From contig NZ_CP009282.1 of NCBI RefSeq assembly GCF_000758605.1, positions 6,448,001 through 6,512,000 of the forward strand: 64,000 nucleotides of DNA. Reading direction: 5' to 3'. The DNA is from Paenibacillus sp. FSL R5-0912. GTDB taxonomy: Bacteria > Bacillota > Bacilli > Paenibacillales > Paenibacillaceae. Under the pieces are notes generated by a model. The model was not told the origin of the DNA and searched no databases. It was given only the letters and a program-made list of their open reading frames with translations. Below are positions 53,680 to 61,832 of the stretch, in pieces. Every line of letters begins with the position of its first letter. Position 1 is the stretch's first letter. The position numbers and the translations under genes are program-made.

Positions 53680-54426
53680 TCATGGCTTAGCAAGTTCAAT
53701 TCTTGCATATTGCTCTGCGAAATCTTCCCCTTGGTTCAACGCTTGGATTAACTTGAGGAGCCCCTCTTCTCCTGCACTAGAGAACCACCGCGTAACTTCA
53801 TAACAAGCCAAATTGTAATTCTTCCATGCTTCCGGAGTTCCATAACTGAAGGCATCATACGAGTCTAAAAGGCCGTAATCCACAGGCTTCTTCCCTTTAT
53901 CGGTTACCTGTTCCCATAGTGCTGTGCTATTAGACAATCTCCCGTCTACCATCGAAGCCAGACCTTCATCAAACCATACGGGCACTACCTTGCGGTTGCG
54001 CAGTCTTTCCCTCAATTCAGCGTGGGTGAATTCATGCGAAATCACATTTTCATTAAACCCGTCCGGGCCGATCACAATATAGTTATTCCAGGGCAGGTAA
54101 TAGGTTTGTCCGGTCGGATTCTCAGTGTATTTTCCCAGACTCCTGGAAGTTAACGCCACAATTAAATTCGGAGTTGAAGTTCGCTCACCCAAAATAGCCG
54201 CGACCTTCTCTTGTGCAAGCGCAACGTAATATAGCAGCTGATCCTGCAGATCCTTTGACATATCCGGCTCTATATAAACATCCGGTGCCACTTCAACCAT
54301 GTTAGAGTAATTGACCAAGGCCGCATGCATCGGCTTGGCATAGACTCCCCAAGAGATCATCAGCAGTGCTATGAACAATATACTCGACGCAGCTATTACC
54401 TTCATTTTTCGGGTCAATTTCAGCAT
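53680..54426 (-). CDS. Membrane-anchored zinc metallopeptidase-like protein
   Basis: 248 residues with an N-terminal signal-anchor (about 10-28) and an extracytoplasmic peptidase domain. Zinc motif HEFTH gives H131, E132 and H135; the third ligand is probably E154 in WFDEGLAS, as in gluzincins. Resembles the peptidase MA-like group. Its ATG abuts the stop of the DinB-type gene, with no gap, so the two are coupled. Substrate unknown. Confidence 0.78.
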   Translation of the reverse strand: MLKLTRKMKVIAASSILFIALLMISWGVYAKPMHAALVNYSNMVEVAPDVYIEPDMSKDLQDQLLYYVALAQEKVAAILGERTSTPNLIVALTSRSLGKYTENPTGQTYYLPWNNYIVIGPDGFNENVISHEFTHAELRERLRNRKVVPVWFDEGLASMVDGRLSNSTALWEQVTDKGKKPVDYGLLDSYDAFSYGTPEAWKNYNLACYEVTRWFSSAGEEGLLKLIQALNQGEDFAEQYARIELAKP

Positions 54427-54903
54427 TTAGTTAAACAGTCCTCTGCCAATAAAGTTAGCCGTAACCGGCGGCTTCCCGATCTCCCGTGACCATACAGACA
54501 ATTGACCGGCGTGATGGATCTCGTGGGCAATCAGATGCCGCATAACTTCGCCGTATCTGTGGAGTTCGCGTTCCCCTTCATCCGTGATATCAATCATGAT
54601 CCGGTCTTCCATGCTGTCATTCCAGCCGTACACGAATGGAGCCAGCTCCTCATGACACCGCGCGGATAAATCCTTGACCTGCTGCAAGCTGGCTACTTCC
54701 TCGAATGAAGGAATCTCAATCTCTTTTTCTTGTATTCCGCCACAGATCCAGCCATACTCCACTGCCACGATGTGATATAACGTGGGGAGGATATAGCCTA
54801 TACCGCCGGTGCGTAATTTCATCAGCTCTCCCCCGTCAACCGTACCGCACCAGTCGAACCAGTCTTTGCGCACTTGCCAATTATACTGAAATAGCTTCAA
54901 CAT
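54427..54903 (-). CDS. DinB family metal-binding protein
   Basis: 158-residue four-helix-bundle protein of the DinB/YfiT type. Metal triad H44 (TLYHIVAVEY), H127 and H131 (AHEIHHAG) is intact. Such proteins are often thiol-dependent transferases, but most are uncharacterised. The ATG at 54903 follows GGAGGCAACGGC; an in-frame codon ten residues upstream is less likely. It lies directly before the metallopeptidase gene. Confidence 0.82.
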   Translation of the reverse strand: MLKLFQYNWQVRKDWFDWCGTVDGGELMKLRTGGIGYILPTLYHIVAVEYGWICGGIQEKEIEIPSFEEVASLQQVKDLSARCHEELAPFVYGWNDSMEDRIMIDITDEGERELHRYGEVMRHLIAHEIHHAGQLSVWSREIGKPPVTANFIGRGLFN

Positions 54904-55046
54904 GCCGTTGCCTCCAATACTCGTAAATTTCATTACGCCTACTATTCATGATTCGCGATATCTCCCCCCACTCCTGCCGGTGATTAACGTCAACCAAGTG
55001 TCCATGTGACGAAGCCGCCATGCTGATGTACCAGATTCTTATGCGA

Positions 55047-55092
55047 AAATAAAAGGAGAACCCCAAAACCCTAGTGGTTTTTGGGGTTCTCT
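55047..55092 (-). terminator. Terminator of the rhodanese genes
   Basis: AGAACCCCAAAA paired with TTTTTGGGGTTCT; minus strand continues CCTTTTATTTTCG. Confidence 0.78.
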
Positions 55093-55182
55093 ATATGGTA
55101 TCTAGAGACTGCAGAGCTTTCGGTTCACATATTCAGCTAAGTCATCCACCAAATCAAGTTGGGCTTTCATCCAATACTCCCC

Positions 55183-55572
55183 TTATCCTTGCTTCAGTTT
55201 ACCGCTCCATGCGTTTAGTCCGCCTTGCAGGTGGACTAGTCCTGAATAACCGTTTTTCTGCAGAATTCTGGCTGCGTTCTTGCTTCGCATTCCACTTTGG
55301 CAGTATAGAAAAACCGTTTTATCCTTGGTTATTTCCCCTAGGCGACCGGATAACTGGGATAATGGGATATTCTTCGCACCGTTCATATACCCGGTCTTAT
55401 ATTCTCCCGGCTCCCTGACATCTACGAGGAAGCGTTGATCCGTGCTCTCCATCATGTTTTGGAAATCCTGTGGACCCAGTGCCTTTAAACCTTTAGCCGG
55501 TCTTATACGGGAATAGACAAACCAGAGCAGCAATACGATCAATACAATATTAATGATTGAACCTGTGTTCAC
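55183..55572 (-). CDS. Membrane-anchored rhodanese-domain protein
   Basis: 129 residues: an N-terminal membrane helix (about 5-23) and a rhodanese domain with active-site loop LYCQSGMRS (Cys near 91) and the VREPGEY and GGLNAW motifs. Accepts or transfers sulfane sulfur at the membrane. The GTG at 55572 is favoured by AAAGGAGAGAGATATT. Second gene of the minus-strand unit of the persulfide cluster. Confidence 0.85.
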   Translation of the reverse strand: MNTGSIINIVLIVLLLWFVYSRIRPAKGLKALGPQDFQNMMESTDQRFLVDVREPGEYKTGYMNGAKNIPLSQLSGRLGEITKDKTVFLYCQSGMRSKNAARILQKNGYSGLVHLQGGLNAWSGKLKQG

Positions 55573-55679
55573 AATATCTCTCTCCTTTTGCTGGTGCAAT
55601 GTGTACTTTTCTGCAGTACTTTCAAAAGTGCTGCAGCAGCTGATCGTACCCAGGCGCTGCAGCGCGGAGTTGTGCGGGG

Positions 55680-55997
55680 TTAGTCACGCACCAATTCATC
55701 CGTCCATGCACTAAGTCCACCTGTCATGTTCACAACAGTAAACCCCTTTTCGCCCAGCAGTTCGCAAGCCAGGCCGCTCCGGCTCCCGCTTCGGCACATA
55801 ACAATGATTTCTTGTGCAGGATCCAGTTCATGTTGCCGTTCCATAAGCAGTCCAAGAGGAATATGCTTAGCACCGGCGATGTGTCCCTCCGCCCATTCTC
55901 CAAGCTCGCGAACATCAAGCATATTAAGAGGCGCCCCCTTCTTGAGCTGCGCTGCTACTTGCCGGGGTGTAATTTCTTTTGAAATTTTGAATGCCAT
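55680..55997 (-). CDS. Cytosolic rhodanese-domain protein
   Basis: 105 residues, a single rhodanese domain: LDVRELGEWAEGHIAGAKHIPLG, active-site loop VMCRSGSRSG (Cys near 71) and the C-terminal GGLSAWTDEL. AAGGAGAGATTAAC precedes the ATG. Divergent from the ArsR/CoA-disulfide-reductase genes; the shared region has an 18-base palindrome at the likely -10. Confidence 0.88.
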   Translation of the reverse strand: MAFKISKEITPRQVAAQLKKGAPLNMLDVRELGEWAEGHIAGAKHIPLGLLMERQHELDPAQEIIVMCRSGSRSGLACELLGEKGFTVVNMTGGLSAWTDELVRD

Positions 55998-56085
55998 GTT
56001 AATCTCTCCTTAATTGTATATAGTTGAAATTCGTTATAACCTGCACTCCAAATCATAGTTATTTGGATCATGCATTGACTTTAAC

Positions 56086-56115
56086 ATTATACCCCTAGGG
56101 GTATACGAATAATAA
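56086..56115 (-). promoter_or_regulatory. Promoter of the rhodanese genes with overlapping operator
   Basis: Minus strand: -10 TATAAT (56091-56086), 18-base spacer, weak -35 TTATTA (56115-56110). The spacer is almost filled by the perfect 18-base palindrome TATACCCCTAGGGGTATA (56088-56105). Confidence 0.6.
56088..56105. promoter_or_regulatory. CsoR/CstR-type palindromic operator
   Basis: TATACCCCTAGGGGTATA is a perfect palindrome of the general TACCC...GGGTA shape bound by CsoR-family copper or persulfide (CstR) sensors. It sits next to rhodanese and CoA-disulfide reductase genes, which points to CstR. No CsoR/CstR gene is in this window. Confidence 0.55.
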
Positions 56116-56162
56116 TAGATCGGTTGCTCTATGTTGTCAACAGTATTACACGTATCTTATGA

Positions 56163-56203
56163 TTGCATTATATATCTATATATCGTAATATTACGTTATA
56201 ACG
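56163..56203 (+). promoter_or_regulatory. Promoter and nested palindromes before the ArsR gene
   Basis: Possible -35 TTGCAT (56163-56168) and -10 TAATAT (56186-56191). The -10 lies inside the palindrome CGTAATATTACG (56184-56195), which overlaps a second palindrome, CGTTATAACG (56194-56203). Likely ArsR autoregulatory operator. Confidence 0.5.
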
Positions 56204-56233
56204 ATTTAACGAATCGAGGTGATTGCTCATCCT

Positions 56234-56515
56234 ATGGACAAACAATTTAAAGCTTATGCTCAGGCGGCTGAGTTACTAAAGGCTCTAGCCCATCCGGTTA
56301 GATTATGTATTGTAAAAGGAATTATTGATAAAGGAAGCTGCAATGTAACCTACATGCAGGAATGTCTGGAGCTTCCACAATCAACGGTTTCACAGCATCT
56401 CCAGAAGCTCAGAGCATTCGGTATTGTAGAGACTGAGAGAAACGGTCTTGAGATTATTTATTCTATTAAAGACGAAAGAACCAGACAACTGATACAAATA
56501 TTAATGGAGGAATAG
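56234..56515 (+). CDS. ArsR family regulator, possible persulfide sensor
   Basis: 93-residue winged-helix repressor: helix-turn-helix LPQSTVSQHLQKLR (about 47-60). C25, C36 and C44 are present; C36 and C44 flank the position of the CVCD metal motif of ArsR/CadC, but that motif itself is missing. In this setting a role as a thiol-persulfide sensor like SqrR/BigR is plausible (inference). ATG at 56234 follows GAGGTGATT; a GTG five codons earlier has no site. Two bases before the reductase gene, so coupled. Confidence 0.82.
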   Translation: MDKQFKAYAQAAELLKALAHPVRLCIVKGIIDKGSCNVTYMQECLELPQSTVSQHLQKLRAFGIVETERNGLEIIYSIKDERTRQLIQILMEE

Positions 56516-56517
56516 AC

Positions 56518-58200
56518 ATGAATAAAAAAGTACTGATTGTCGGCGGAGTTGCCGGAGGCGCATCCGCAGCAGCCCGATTACGCAGATTGGATGAAGAAGC
56601 ACATATTGTGATGTTTGAGCGTGACCCGTATATTTCTTTTGCTAACTGCGGTCTGCCCTACTATATCGGAGGCTCTATTCAGGATCGTGCAAAATTGCTG
56701 GTACAAACACCTGAAGCCATGCATAAGCGATTCAATATTGATGTGCGCATCCAGAGTGAAGTAATCTCCATTGACCCGGCTGCAAAAAAAGTCGTTGTGC
56801 AAAGCAAGGAGCTTGGCTCATATGAGGAGAACTATGATGCTCTCATTCTGTCACCGGGTGCGAAACCCATCCGTCCTTCCCTGCCAGGAATAGAGAGTTC
56901 TAAAATTCATACGCTGCGGAATATTCCGGATACAGACAAAATCAAAACGAAGGTAAGTGAAGAGGGCACACGTTCGGCGGTAGTCATCGGCGGCGGCTTT
57001 ATCGGCGTGGAAATGGCAGAAAATCTGAAGGAAGCCGGTCTGGAAGTCACATTAATTGAGGCAGGACCTCAACTGCTGGCCCCCTTCGACTCCGAAATGT
57101 CTGCCATGTTGTCCAAAGAGCTGGAGGCTCACGGGGTAAAGCTTGTTTTTTCAGACATGGTGCAGAGCTTTGAGGAGGCCGGTGAGCAAATTCAGGTACA
57201 CCTGGCAAGCGGCACAGTTCTGCGGAGTGAACTAGTCCTGCTGGCCATCGGCGTTTCACCGGACACCTCCTTCCTGAAGGATAGCGGCCTTGAATTCGGA
57301 CCCAGAGGACATATTCTGGTCAACGAGAGAATGGAAACGAATCTGCAGGATGTTTATGCCGTAGGGGATGCTGTAGAGATCGTGGATTTGGTTAACGGCC
57401 ATAAGACAGCTGTTCCTTTGGCTGGACCTGCCAACAAACAAGGACGCATTGCTGCGGATAATGTCAGCGGATTAGGTACCACTTACAAAGGGACTCAAGG
57501 CACATCCATCATTAAGGTCTTCGGCCTGACTGGTGCATCCACCGGGAATAATGAAAAGACCTTGCAGCGGCTTAGCATCCCGTATCGTGTTGTCTATGTT
57601 CATCCAAGCTCCCATGCTTCCTATTATCCCGGGGCTACTCCGCTATCCTTAAAACTTCTTTTTAATGAAGCTGGCCGGGTTTTGGGTGCGCAAGCTGTCG
57701 GCTACGACGGGGTGGATAAACGAATCGACGATATTGCCACAGTAATCCGGTTTAAGGGGTCGGTTACGGATTTAACTGAACTGGAACTCTCGTATGCTCC
57801 CCCCTATTCCTCAGCCAAAGATCCGGTTAACATGGCCGGATATACAGCCGAGAATGTAATTAACGGATTGACTGAAGTCTTTGTACCCGGGGATTTATCC
57901 GGCCGGAATAGGGACACCACAATACTGGTGGATGTACGTAGTGAACTAGAGCATGCGAATGGACATATTGAGGGTTCTATTAACCTTCCTGTTGATGAGC
58001 TGCGTGCCCGTCTGGACGAACTAGATCTCAGCAAGGAGATATGGGTCTATTGCCAGGTCGGCTTGAGAGGCTACACAGCATCCCGGATTCTAATGCAAAA
58101 GGGCTTCAAGGTTAAGAATCTGACAGGTGGGTTCAAGACGTATCAGATAAGCAAATATGCTGCGAGCAAGCAAGCAGAAACGGCTTTGCCGTCCTTTTAA
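56518..58200 (+). CDS. cdr: CoA-disulfide reductase with C-terminal rhodanese domain
   Basis: 560-residue flavoenzyme that reduces CoA disulfide or CoA persulfide with NAD(P)H. FAD motif LIVGGVAGGASAAARLRR; active-site C44 in FANCGLPYYIGG; second Rossmann VVIGGGFIGVEMAENLKEAG; dimerisation domain; then rhodanese domain (about 455-550) with C512 in YCQVGLRGYTASR. This is the CoADR-Rhd fusion known from Bacillus and Shewanella persulfide reductases. It follows the ArsR gene by two bases. Confidence 0.93.
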   Translation: MNKKVLIVGGVAGGASAAARLRRLDEEAHIVMFERDPYISFANCGLPYYIGGSIQDRAKLLVQTPEAMHKRFNIDVRIQSEVISIDPAAKKVVVQSKELGSYEENYDALILSPGAKPIRPSLPGIESSKIHTLRNIPDTDKIKTKVSEEGTRSAVVIGGGFIGVEMAENLKEAGLEVTLIEAGPQLLAPFDSEMSAMLSKELEAHGVKLVFSDMVQSFEEAGEQIQVHLASGTVLRSELVLLAIGVSPDTSFLKDSGLEFGPRGHILVNERMETNLQDVYAVGDAVEIVDLVNGHKTAVPLAGPANKQGRIAADNVSGLGTTYKGTQGTSIIKVFGLTGASTGNNEKTLQRLSIPYRVVYVHPSSHASYYPGATPLSLKLLFNEAGRVLGAQAVGYDGVDKRIDDIATVIRFKGSVTDLTELELSYAPPYSSAKDPVNMAGYTAENVINGLTEVFVPGDLSGRNRDTTILVDVRSELEHANGHIEGSINLPVDELRARLDELDLSKEIWVYCQVGLRGYTASRILMQKGFKVKNLTGGFKTYQISKYAASKQAETALPSF

Positions 58201-58273
58201 GGATGGTACCGTTTCAGCGAGAAATAGAAGGATAAGTTATCGTATGAAACATATAAATTCTTATATTTTTAAA

Positions 58274-58318
58274 AAAACCTCTTGAAACGTGTAGCACCTA
58301 CACAAATCAAGAGGTTTT
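58274..58318. terminator. Bidirectional terminator between cdr and the VOC gene
   Basis: AAAACCTCTTGA / TCAAGAGGTTTT outer stem with an inner GTGTAG-cac-CTACAC hairpin; A and T tracts allow use on both strands. Confidence 0.8.
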
Positions 58319-58346
58319 ATCTGTCCATCATTACTCTGGCAATCGT

Positions 58347-59111
58347 CTATTCAAACACATATTCCCCTTCACCCACATGCAGGGTCTTTCCCTTAAGCAG
58401 AGGCGAATCGGTCCGGAGAATGACCTGGCTGAATTGATTCTCCGCGCCCTGCACGAATTCAAAGGTCTGATCTCCCGCCTTAAGAATGAAGCTGCCGCCC
58501 ACAGGTCCGGTAACGGGAAGGCTGAACAGCTCACTCCAATGCTTGGCTGCAGCAGCGGGATCGCTGACACGGAATACCGCGCTCACGATGTCCACATTAC
58601 CCGCAGGATGGGGCTGGTTGATTCCGGCGGCGGTCAGACTCTCCAGCCGCTCTTCATCTGTTCCGCTCCACTGGATAATGAACGGATAGACCAGTCCCTG
58701 GAAGTCACCGTCAATGGTCATCATCCGCCACTCGATTAATCTGCCTTTGTTATCGAGACGCCGGCCGTCAATGATGGGCGATAATATCAACCCCGCTGTT
58801 TTCAATCTGGCCTCAACGGCTTCAATGTCATCCGTCCGCAGGACCACTCTGCTTAAGACCTCATGCTCCGGCAGAACGGTAACCGCATCCCGCACGACAA
58901 CATTATGTTCAGTCGCCCGTGCGAGCTCCAGGTTCTCGATTCCGAGGAACTCCAGATAGGTCAGCCCGAAGTAGCTTAAGGCGTTATAGGTCCCCCAAGC
59001 CTTATGCGAGCCGCCCCGGAAGGCCACCAGCCCATGCTCCGAGAAGAGCTGCACCGGCTGATCCAGATCATTCACATAGTGTACCAGGTGATCCCATTTC
59101 AGCACCGCCAT
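58347..59111 (-). CDS. VOC superfamily (glyoxalase-like) protein
   Basis: 254 residues of the vicinal-oxygen-chelate fold: opening DHLVHYVNDLDQPVQLFSEHGLVAFRGG with metal ligand H8, a TYLEFLGIE strand, and a second half with VSAVFRVSDPAAAAKHW. Matches Glyoxalase_3-like single-chain members. Reaction unknown. It overlaps the stop of the ProC-like gene by one base (TAATG), the last gene of the operon. Confidence 0.78.
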   Translation of the reverse strand: MAVLKWDHLVHYVNDLDQPVQLFSEHGLVAFRGGSHKAWGTYNALSYFGLTYLEFLGIENLELARATEHNVVVRDAVTVLPEHEVLSRVVLRTDDIEAVEARLKTAGLILSPIIDGRRLDNKGRLIEWRMMTIDGDFQGLVYPFIIQWSGTDEERLESLTAAGINQPHPAGNVDIVSAVFRVSDPAAAAKHWSELFSLPVTGPVGGSFILKAGDQTFEFVQGAENQFSQVILRTDSPLLKGKTLHVGEGEYVFE

Positions 59112-59920
59112 TATTTCTTCACTCCCAGCTCTGTGGTCCGCTTCACGGCTGCCAGCACACTCCGCTGCAGTCCGGCCGCGAAATCACTGTTATTCAGCTC
59201 GTATAACCCGTGCATGCCGACCCCGCCAGGCGAATTGTTGATATCCAGCAGCTGTCTCGGATGCAGTCCGGTCTGCTGCAGCATCGCCACCGCTCCCAGC
59301 ATATTCTCCAGCGCTACCTTCCAGGCCTGTTCCCTCGGCAATCCGGCAAGAACGCCGGCATCTGTGAACGACTCTATGAAATAATAGATGTAGTTGGGTC
59401 CGGCTACCCCGAATCCGGTGAAGATATCAATGTAGGACTCCTCCAGAACCTGCACCTTGCCGAAGCCAAGCAGGAATTCCTCCACCTGCTCCAGGGAAGC
59501 GGCTGTATTCAGAGCTACACCGCTATATCCGTAGCCTGTATCGGTCAAAGTATTCGGAATGACCCGGACAATCGGGCGTTCCGCTCCGAAATAATCTCCC
59601 AGCCGGGCAATCGTTACCCCCGCCACAATCGATATGATAGCGGCAGCAGGGGATGCGGATTGCCGGACCTGGGCTCCAAGAGCGGTCAGGTCATCCTGCG
59701 GACGAACCGCAATGATGATCAGCTCTGCTGCCTGGAGTCCTTGTTCCTGCGTACTCTCCGTGTCTACACTGTATTTAGACTTCAAGTGCTGAAGCCGTCC
59801 CTCGTTGATGTCCGATACACTGATTTGATCCCCAGCCAGCGTACCGCCTGCGATGCAGGCGCGGATGATCGCTTCCGCCATCTGCCCGCCGCCAATGAAA
59901 TGAATCTTTCCTTTAATCAC
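59111..59920 (-). CDS. Pyrroline-5-carboxylate reductase-like oxidoreductase
   Basis: 269 residues. NADP-binding start IHFIGGGQMAEAIIRA; then IVAGVTIARLGDYF and VIPNTLTDTGYG. Like ProC it has a C-terminal dimer domain ending in NSPGGVGMHGLYELN. Two active-site signatures differ from true ProC: GSGPAY reads GVAGPNY, and the SPGGTT motif reads SPGGVG. Substrate may therefore not be pyrroline-5-carboxylate; another cyclic imine or keto/imino acid is possible. GTG start with GGGAGTGAG upstream. In an operon with importer genes. Confidence 0.8.
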   Translation of the reverse strand: MIKGKIHFIGGGQMAEAIIRACIAGGTLAGDQISVSDINEGRLQHLKSKYSVDTESTQEQGLQAAELIIIAVRPQDDLTALGAQVRQSASPAAAIISIVAGVTIARLGDYFGAERPIVRVIPNTLTDTGYGYSGVALNTAASLEQVEEFLLGFGKVQVLEESYIDIFTGFGVAGPNYIYYFIESFTDAGVLAGLPREQAWKVALENMLGAVAMLQQTGLHPRQLLDINNSPGGVGMHGLYELNNSDFAAGLQRSVLAAVKRTTELGVKK

Positions 59921-59937
59921 TTCGGCTCACTCCCTGA

Positions 59938-60771
59938 TTAATTATTTGCCCAGGCTTCCGGCAGAATGAACCCGGCATATTTCTCTTGCCCCAGGATGTA
60001 TTCCTCGAATTCTTTGGATTCATACGCAGCCTTCAGATCCTTGGCCCACTGGGTATCCGTATCCTTTTTGTTAACCGATACGATGATTCTGTGCTGCATG
60101 GGCGTATTCTCAATTTTAAGGGCATCTGTAATCTTCCGGTCCGGAGCATTGGCAATGTAGTTCCCGTTAACCACGCCGTAATCCACATCCTGCAGCGAGA
60201 CCAGAATCTGCGCCGGGTCCAGCACTTTAATGTCAATGTTGAACTTATCCGGCTCAATGCTGTTAATATTGAAGTCCGCTACGCCGGCTCCCTCTTTGAT
60301 TTTGACCCAGCCCAGCTCCTCCAGGATACGCAGCGCACGCTCCTGATTGACTGGATCGTTCGGAACAGCAACGGTAGTGCCGTCTTTCACATCATCAAGC
60401 GTTGTATGATTTACGGAATATAGACCCTGAGGCGCACCCGGAACATAGGCAATCCCCACCATATCTGCACCGATTTCTTCATTGATAGCTTCCATATAGG
60501 CTGTACTCTGGAAAATACTCGCGTCAATCGAGCCCTCCTTCATCGCCGGGTTAACCTGCATATTCTGCGAGAAGGTTTTGATGTCTACTTTATAGCCCTT
60601 CTCCTCCAGAATCGGCAGAATCGATTGACGGAATTGCTCTTCATAAGTACCTACACCGAATCCGACCTTAATCTCTTTCTTGTCCCCGGAGCCTTCCGCT
60701 TCCTTATTATTGCCGCAGGCAGCCAGCACCGCCATCGCACTAATCAGCATCACTACCAGTAATTTTTTCAT
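59938..60771 (-). CDS. MetQ/NlpA family substrate-binding lipoprotein
   Basis: 277 residues: lipoprotein signal with lipobox LAAC (Cys near 19), then the NlpA fold with KVGFGVGTYEEQFRQ, DIKTFSQNMQVNPAMKEGSIDASIFQS and a clear ligand-site block. ATG at 60771 is used because AGGAGATGAAGACA places the site correctly; the ATG three codons upstream abuts it. Partner of the MetN/MetI genes. The ligand may be methionine or a related sulfur compound. Confidence 0.9.
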   Translation of the reverse strand: MKKLLVVMLISAMAVLAACGNNKEAEGSGDKKEIKVGFGVGTYEEQFRQSILPILEEKGYKVDIKTFSQNMQVNPAMKEGSIDASIFQSTAYMEAINEEIGADMVGIAYVPGAPQGLYSVNHTTLDDVKDGTTVAVPNDPVNQERALRILEELGWVKIKEGAGVADFNINSIEPDKFNIDIKVLDPAQILVSLQDVDYGVVNGNYIANAPDRKITDALKIENTPMQHRIIVSVNKKDTDTQWAKDLKAAYESKEFEEYILGQEKYAGFILPEAWANN

Positions 60772-60783
60772 TGTCTTCATCTC

Positions 60784-61803
60784 CTATTTGAGTACTGTGT
60801 TTTTAAAATGCACTAACGCCTCGTCTGTTACAGTTAACGGAATAGCACAGTTGGGCGAAAGACTAAACGGCTGATCCTTCATCTGCTTCAGGGCTTCCTC
60901 AGCCTGCAGTCCAATCTGTTCCAGATGGTTCCCTGCAAACAGCCCGTGATCCACTCCGCCCACCTTCGTGGCCTTGAGGTTCGCTTCCAGTCCGGGATTT
61001 CCTTCGGCTATCGTATCCCAGCTAATCCCGTCGATACGGTAATCATTGAATTTCTCCGGCTGGGAATAGGCACCGCAGGTATGCAGAATATTCTTGCCGT
61101 CGCCGGCAGCCTCCAGGACGATGGAATCATAGGGTCTGGACAGCTCGTCGAACATCGCTTCATCGAATAATCCGGGATGTGCTGTACCTGTCACAGCGTA
61201 GAACAAGCCGTCTGAACCCGCGTGCTTAAGCTCCTGGACATAATCCGCTAAGGTTAAGGCAATGGCATGCAGGGCGTGGTGCGCAGCTGCCCGGTGTTCC
61301 TTGAAGAGCGATTCCAGCGTTACCGGCTGCTCAATGCCGAATACGGTTGTCGTAACATAAGCGGAACGCCCCACGATGAACAGCAATACCGTGAGCGGTG
61401 AGAATACCGTCTGGATCAGCGGGGTACCCGGCAAGCCCTGGCGGATCTTCCGGACGGCCTCCAGATGCTCCAGCAGCGAAGCGGTCCGGGTTGCTTTTTT
61501 CACATCCAGATCCCAGAGATTCTTGGCTTCCGGGATAACCGTAGTCAGCTGTCTCGGAAATACAGTCCTATAGTCTGCGAAGTCGTACTGATTCCCCCAG
61601 GCTTCCGCCAGATAGGTCGCCCGCGGATTGATCTTCACCCAGTCCCAATCAAATTTCTCCGTAAAAGAAATCGTGGACTCTGCCAAATCCTCTGCATTCT
61701 GTTCCTTGTCAATAAAGTGACGCCATCCGCTGACAATCGGACGATCCGCAAGCTCTCCGGATAATATCGCCTGAAAACGGTCCTGCTTACTCCATACACT
61801 CAT
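60784..61803 (-). CDS. UroD/MtaA-family protein, putative zinc methyltransferase
   Basis: 339 residues of the uroporphyrinogen decarboxylase fold but not HemE: the N-terminal MRQAGR-like substrate motif is absent. Instead H241-T-C243 (in ILHTCGAYS) and C319 (SPNCAIPL) form the H-x-C-x(n)-C zinc motif of MtaA/MtbA/CmuA methyltransferases. Such enzymes move methyl groups between a thiol and a corrinoid or other carrier. Located within a MetNIQ importer, between metI and metQ. AAAAGGAGACTGGCAG before the ATG. Activity is inference. Confidence 0.72.
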   Translation of the reverse strand: MSVWSKQDRFQAILSGELADRPIVSGWRHFIDKEQNAEDLAESTISFTEKFDWDWVKINPRATYLAEAWGNQYDFADYRTVFPRQLTTVIPEAKNLWDLDVKKATRTASLLEHLEAVRKIRQGLPGTPLIQTVFSPLTVLLFIVGRSAYVTTTVFGIEQPVTLESLFKEHRAAAHHALHAIALTLADYVQELKHAGSDGLFYAVTGTAHPGLFDEAMFDELSRPYDSIVLEAAGDGKNILHTCGAYSQPEKFNDYRIDGISWDTIAEGNPGLEANLKATKVGGVDHGLFAGNHLEQIGLQAEEALKQMKDQPFSLSPNCAIPLTVTDEALVHFKNTVLK

Positions 61804-61832
61804 CTGCCAGTCTCCTTTTCTATATGTAACAT

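Noticed and set aside
60784..61803. HemE (uroporphyrinogen decarboxylase) of heme synthesis
   Set aside because: The N-terminal substrate motif is absent, a zinc methyltransferase motif is present, and the neighbours are import genes; HemQ pathway genes do not adjoin it.
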